Positions 6,718 to 8,914 of a stretch of 8,914 bases of DNA are shown in pieces. This stretch comes from an uncultured Candidatus Saccharibacteria bacterium. Its GTDB lineage: Bacteria > Patescibacteriota > Saccharimonadia > Saccharimonadales > Saccharimonadaceae. Location of the stretch: positions 1-8,914 of the forward strand of contig CANAUU010000035.1 of assembly GCA_947364965.1 (NCBI GenBank), written 5' to 3'. The translations under genes and the position numbers were made by a program. Every line of letters begins with the position of its first letter. Position 1 is the stretch's first letter. Below the pieces are notes generated by a model that had not been told where the DNA came from, ran no database searches, and saw nothing but the letters and a program-made list of their open reading frames with translations.

Positions 6718-7332
6718 ATGTTGAGGATTTTTTACGGCGAAAATCGGTTAGAGGTTGAGAAACGGGTGCGGGAGGTTCTCGGGGAGGGATATGAGGTTTT
6801 TGAAGGGGAGAATCTGATGGTGGGGGATTTGCCGAGCATATTCCAGGGGACGTCGCTGTTTGGGGCGTCGCGGCGGATTTTGTTGAAGAATTTGGGAGAG
6901 AACGCGGAAGTTTGGGCGAAGCTGGTGGATTATCGAGAGACGGAGCACGAGGTGATAGTTTGGGAGGGGAAGATTGATAAGAGGTCGACGGGGTATAAGA
7001 CTTTGCAGGATGTCGGGGTGGAGATGACGGAGTTTGCGGCTTTGAGGAAGCCGGAGGCGGGGTTGGTGTTTGGGATTTTGGATACGGCGATGCGGAATGG
7101 CGAGAAGGCGGTAAGAGATTTGGAGAAGATTGAGGCGGACCAGGATCCGTTTATGCTTTTTGGATTATTGGTGACGCAGGCGCTAAAAAAGTATGAGTAT
7201 TCGGGGGGTGGGGTGAGGGGGCGGAAGATTATGAAGGAGCTTGCGAGGGTGGATTTGCAGATGAAGTCGACGGGTGTGGAGCCGTGGATGTTGATAAAAA
7301 GTTTTTTGCTGAGGGTGGGGAGCATTCGCTAG
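6718..7332 (+). CDS. holA: DNA polymerase III delta subunit-like clamp-loader protein (short HolA)
   Basis: HolA opens the beta sliding clamp during loading. The N-terminal part matches the delta family: IFYGEN (4-9), EGENLMVGDLPSIFQGTSLF (29-48), ASRRILLKNL (50-59), then TEHEVIVWEGKIDKRS (75-90). The C-terminal half has DPFMLFGLLVTQ (143-154) and LARVDLQMKSTGVEPW (175-190), as in the helical collar domain. At 204 residues it is far shorter than the usual 330-340; the middle, normally the rest of the AAA+ core and lid, is compressed. ATG 6718 follows a weak AAGGGG at 6707-6712. No strong promoter is visible in the 48-base gap after mutM, so it may be cotranscribed; TATAAG at 6665-6670 is a weak alternative. 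Its position beside rpsT is a common bacterial arrangement and supports the call. An inactive or divergent delta-like protein is possible. Confidence 0.85.
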   Translation: MLRIFYGENRLEVEKRVREVLGEGYEVFEGENLMVGDLPSIFQGTSLFGASRRILLKNLGENAEVWAKLVDYRETEHEVIVWEGKIDKRSTGYKTLQDVGVEMTEFAALRKPEAGLVFGILDTAMRNGEKAVRDLEKIEADQDPFMLFGLLVTQALKKYEYSGGGVRGRKIMKELARVDLQMKSTGVEPWMLIKSFLLRVGSIR

Positions 7333-7335
7333 AAA

Positions 7336-7358
7336 AAAGACCCGTGAGGCGGGTCTTT
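7336..7358. terminator. Bidirectional intrinsic terminator between holA and rpsT
   Basis: AAAGACCCG (7336-7344) pairs with CGGGTCTTT (7350-7358) around loop TGAGG: nine perfect pairs, four bases after the holA stop. On the minus strand the stem is followed by a run of T (complement of the A-run at 7333-7338), giving a canonical terminator for rpsT. The + side has only TTT and should be weaker for holA. Confidence 0.88.
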
Positions 7359-7379
7359 GTAGTAGTCGTTGTTTGAGGG

Positions 7380-7622
7380 TTATTTTGCAGCTTTGGCGAT
7401 TTTGGCGAGGGAAGCCTTGCGACGAGAAGCGGTATTTTTCTTCATGAGACCCTTTTTGACGGCCTTGTCGTATTCGGATTGGATTTTGGCCATGTTTTCG
7501 GCAATTGGGCTGTCTTTGAAGGCTTTAAGAGCGGCTTTGATGTCTTTTTTGATTTGCTGATTGTGGGCGGTGCGCTTTTCGGCTTGGCGCGCAGCTTTCT
7601 TTGCGGATTTGATAATCGGCAT
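7380..7622 (-). CDS. rpsT: 30S ribosomal protein S20
   Basis: S20 binds 16S rRNA early in 30S assembly. The 80-residue, Lys/Ala-rich helical protein begins MPIIKSAKKAARQAEKRTAH and carries the typical helix region NMAKIQSEYDKAVKKG and KNTASRRKASLAKI. It is slightly shorter than the usual 86-88 residues. It is one of the few genes here with a conventional leader: GAGG at 7634-7631 lies eight bases before the ATG, and the promoter puts the start near 7662, giving about 40 nt of 5' UTR. It converges on holA and shares its terminator. Codons end largely in C/A, the reverse of the + strand genes, consistent with strand-biased base composition rather than foreign origin. Confidence 0.97.
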   Translation of the reverse strand: MPIIKSAKKAARQAEKRTAHNQQIKKDIKAALKAFKDSPIAENMAKIQSEYDKAVKKGLMKKNTASRRKASLAKIAKAAK

Positions 7623-7668
7623 TAATATTTCCTCGAGGTTAAATGATATTTTGATAACTCTTTGGTTG

Positions 7669-7697
7669 ATTATACACGATTTGGGGTGAAAAGTAAA
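7669..7697 (-). promoter_or_regulatory. rpsT promoter with -35 and -10
   Basis: On the minus strand TTTACT (7697-7692), a 17-nt spacer and TATAAT (7674-7669). The predicted start near 7662 leaves a leader of about 40 nt containing the GAGG ribosome site. It differs from the leaderless promoters of the neighbouring genes by having both a -35 and a Shine-Dalgarno. Confidence 0.65.
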
Positions 7698-7715
7698 GAG
7701 AAAAAACGGTTGGAG

Positions 7716-7724
7716 TGGTATAAT
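7716..7724 (+). promoter_or_regulatory. Extended -10 promoter of the YgjV-like gene
   Basis: TGG-TATAAT at 7716-7724, divergent from the rpsT promoter. Transcription should start near 7731, leaving a 20-nt leader with GGAGG at 7737-7741, nine bases before the GTG start at 7751. The predicted first transcribed base is itself the A of an ATG (7731) that opens a nine-codon ORF. Confidence 0.6.
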
Positions 7725-7750
7725 GGAGCTATGACTGGAGGTGGTTTAAG

Positions 7751-8341
7751 GTGGAATTAGATTTTACATATATTTTGTCGCAGATTTTGACAGTGGTGGA
7801 GTATGGTCTGCTGGGGTTGTCGTATCTGGCGAAGAATCGGAAGGCGGTGGTGATTCTAGATATTGCGTCGATGGCGACGGGAATCGTGGTGTTTTTGCTG
7901 CTGGGAGCGGACCTCGGGATGGCGATGTCGGTGGTGGTGCTTTTGGCGAACTTTTATTATCTTTGGGATGAACATAAGCATGGAAAGCAGAAGCGGTATT
8001 TTACGCGGGATTTTGTGGTGTTGGCGGTGGTTTTGTTGCTGATTTTGGTGTTGGCGATTTTAACTTATGATGGACCGCTTAGTCTGCTCTCGGTGTTTGC
8101 GACAACACTGTATGAGATTTCGATTTGGCAGAAAAGCACGAAGGTGTATAAGTTCTTGGGAATTCCGGTGGCGGGGTGCTGGATGGCATATAACGGGGTG
8201 GTAGGGTCGATTTTCGGGGTGATTTGCGAGTTCGTGATGTTTTCGACGTCGATTTATGGGTATGTGGCGGAGGTGCGTGGGTCTGCTTCGAGGAGAGTGC
8301 GGAAGGGGCGAGGGAAGAGCGGGGCGAAGAAGAGTGCGTGA
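7751..8341 (+). CDS. YgjV-like multispanning membrane protein
   Basis: A 196-residue, strongly hydrophobic protein with about six or seven predicted membrane segments (roughly residues 8-27, 31-51, 55-73, 86-105, 108-124, 134-150, 153-172). The part reading TTLYEISIWQKSTKVYKFLG and then WMAYNGVVGSIFGVICE resembles the YgjV (Imp-YgjV) family of inner-membrane proteins, whose function is not established. The tail after residue 176 is very basic (Arg/Lys-rich), probably cytoplasmic. I take GTG 7751 because GGAGG lies nine bases upstream; the ATG at 7731 is in another frame and ends after nine codons. The stop TGA (8339-8341) doubles as the extended element of the next gene's promoter. Family assignment is from memory of the pattern and moderately secure. 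Confidence 0.8.
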   Translation: MELDFTYILSQILTVVEYGLLGLSYLAKNRKAVVILDIASMATGIVVFLLLGADLGMAMSVVVLLANFYYLWDEHKHGKQKRYFTRDFVVLAVVLLLILVLAILTYDGPLSLLSVFATTLYEISIWQKSTKVYKFLGIPVAGCWMAYNGVVGSIFGVICEFVMFSTSIYGYVAEVRGSASRRVRKGRGKSGAKKSA

Positions 8342-8347
8342 TATAAT
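8339..8347 (+). promoter_or_regulatory. Extended -10 promoter of the DHH gene, overlapping a stop codon
   Basis: TGA-TATAAT at 8339-8347; the TGA is also the stop codon of the YgjV-like gene. Six bases separate the -10 from ATG 8354, so the transcript should be leaderless. No -35 was recognised. Confidence 0.6.
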
Positions 8348-8353
8348 GGGAGT

Positions 8354-8914
8354 ATGATTGTCGTCACTTCGGGGAAGAAGTATATAGATATTGATGCCTA
8401 TGCGAGTTGTGTTGCGTATAGGGATTTGTTGAGATTTTTGGGTTTCGGCGCGGTTGCGGTGACTAGCGCTGTGATTAACGAGAGCGTGACGCTGAGTTTG
8501 CAGGGCTTGGCGGTGGGATTTGATGATTATATTCCCGTAGACGGTGATGAATTTGTGGTTTTGGATTTGTCGAACCCGGAGTTTTTAGATGGGCTGGTGG
8601 AAGAGAAGAGGATGGTTGAGATAATTGATCATCATCCAGGGTTTGAGAAATATTGGGAAGGAAGAGTGCGGAAAGTTCAAATTGAGCCGGTGGGTGCGGT
8701 GGCGACGGTGATTTTTGAGCGATATCGGGAGGCGGGGAAGCTTGGGGAGATGGGTCCGGAAGTCGCGAAGTTATTGATGGCGGCGATTTTAGATAACACA
8801 TTAAACTTCGGAGCGAAGATTACGACGGAGCGTGGTAGGACGGCGCATATGGAGCTGATGAAGGTGGCCGGAGAAGATGAGGTGTTTACAGAGCGGTATT
8901 TTCTGGAATGCCAA
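8354..8914 (+). CDS. DHH-family phosphoesterase (3' partial)
   Basis: An open frame from ATG 8354 runs through 187 codons to the right edge without a stop, so the C-terminus (normally including a DHHA-type domain) is missing. The N-terminal domain carries the DHH metal-binding motifs: DIDAYAS (12-18), Asp71 in VVLDLSNPEF, the signature DHH at 92-94 in EIIDHHPGFEKYW, and Asp147 in AAILDNTLNF. These residues coordinate Mn2+ or Mg2+ in this superfamily, which includes manganese-dependent inorganic pyrophosphatases (PpaC type), exopolyphosphatases, nanoRNases and cyclic dinucleotide phosphodiesterases. SNP after Asp71 and GAVATVIFERY (114-124) fit the pyrophosphatase/exopolyphosphatase side, but substrate cannot be settled without the C-terminal domain. 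The -10 immediately upstream predicts a leaderless mRNA. The gene follows the YgjV-like gene with a 12-base gap. Confidence 0.9.
   Translation, partial: MIVVTSGKKYIDIDAYASCVAYRDLLRFLGFGAVAVTSAVINESVTLSLQGLAVGFDDYIPVDGDEFVVLDLSNPEFLDGLVEEKRMVEIIDHHPGFEKYWEGRVRKVQIEPVGAVATVIFERYREAGKLGEMGPEVAKLLMAAILDNTLNFGAKITTERGRTAHMELMKVAGEDEVFTERYFLECQ

Overview
The window reads as a chromosomal segment of a Candidate Phyla Radiation (Patescibacteria) bacterium, most likely Candidatus Saccharibacteria (TM7). The lineage is inferred from several traits. There is a cysteine-rich surface protein with a FISUMP-type C-terminal domain. The housekeeping genes are compact (a 204-residue HolA-like protein, an 80-residue S20, a PolA with a degraded proofreading region). 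Most promoters are bare extended -10 boxes placed so close to the start codon that transcripts should be leaderless. TGA acts as a normal stop (code 11), which argues against SR1/Gracilibacteria. The + strand is strikingly G-rich over C throughout. Genes on + use G/T-ending codons, whereas the two minus-strand genes use C/A-ending codons, so + is probably the leading strand.

Layout. 1-1543: 3' part of a secreted or surface FISUMP-type protein, open at the left edge. 1544-2287: a roughly 740-base, comparatively AT-rich stretch without a clear gene. It holds a perfect 13-bp hairpin, a long inverted repeat with a third core copy, a very good promoter facing right, and a 25-codon ORF with a strong Shine-Dalgarno. 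2288-2857 (minus): a P-loop kinase-like protein related to dephospho-CoA/NMP kinases. 2871-3072: a repeat array with an approximately 80-bp period and four alternating hairpins, sitting exactly between the divergent promoters of the kinase gene and polA. 3080-5725 polA, 5785-6669 mutM and 6718-7332 holA form a same-strand DNA replication and repair group. It is closed by a bidirectional terminator shared with the convergent rpsT (7380-7622, minus). 7751-8341 encodes a YgjV-like membrane protein. It is followed by a DHH-family phosphoesterase starting at 8354 and cut by the right edge; the TGA stop of the first gene forms part of the extended -10 of the second.

How it works together. PolA (gap filling and primer removal), Fpg/MutM (8-oxoguanine excision) and HolA (clamp-loader delta) share replication and repair roles, and HolA next to S20 is a common bacterial arrangement. 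The most unusual material is non-coding or architectural: the palindromic array at the polA divergent promoters, the promoter/small-ORF/inverted-repeat region at 1661-2212, the recurrent TGnTATAAT-then-ATG arrangement, and PolA, which lacks recognisable proofreading residues and carries an insertion just before catalytic motif C. All functional statements come from reading the sequence; no database search was run.
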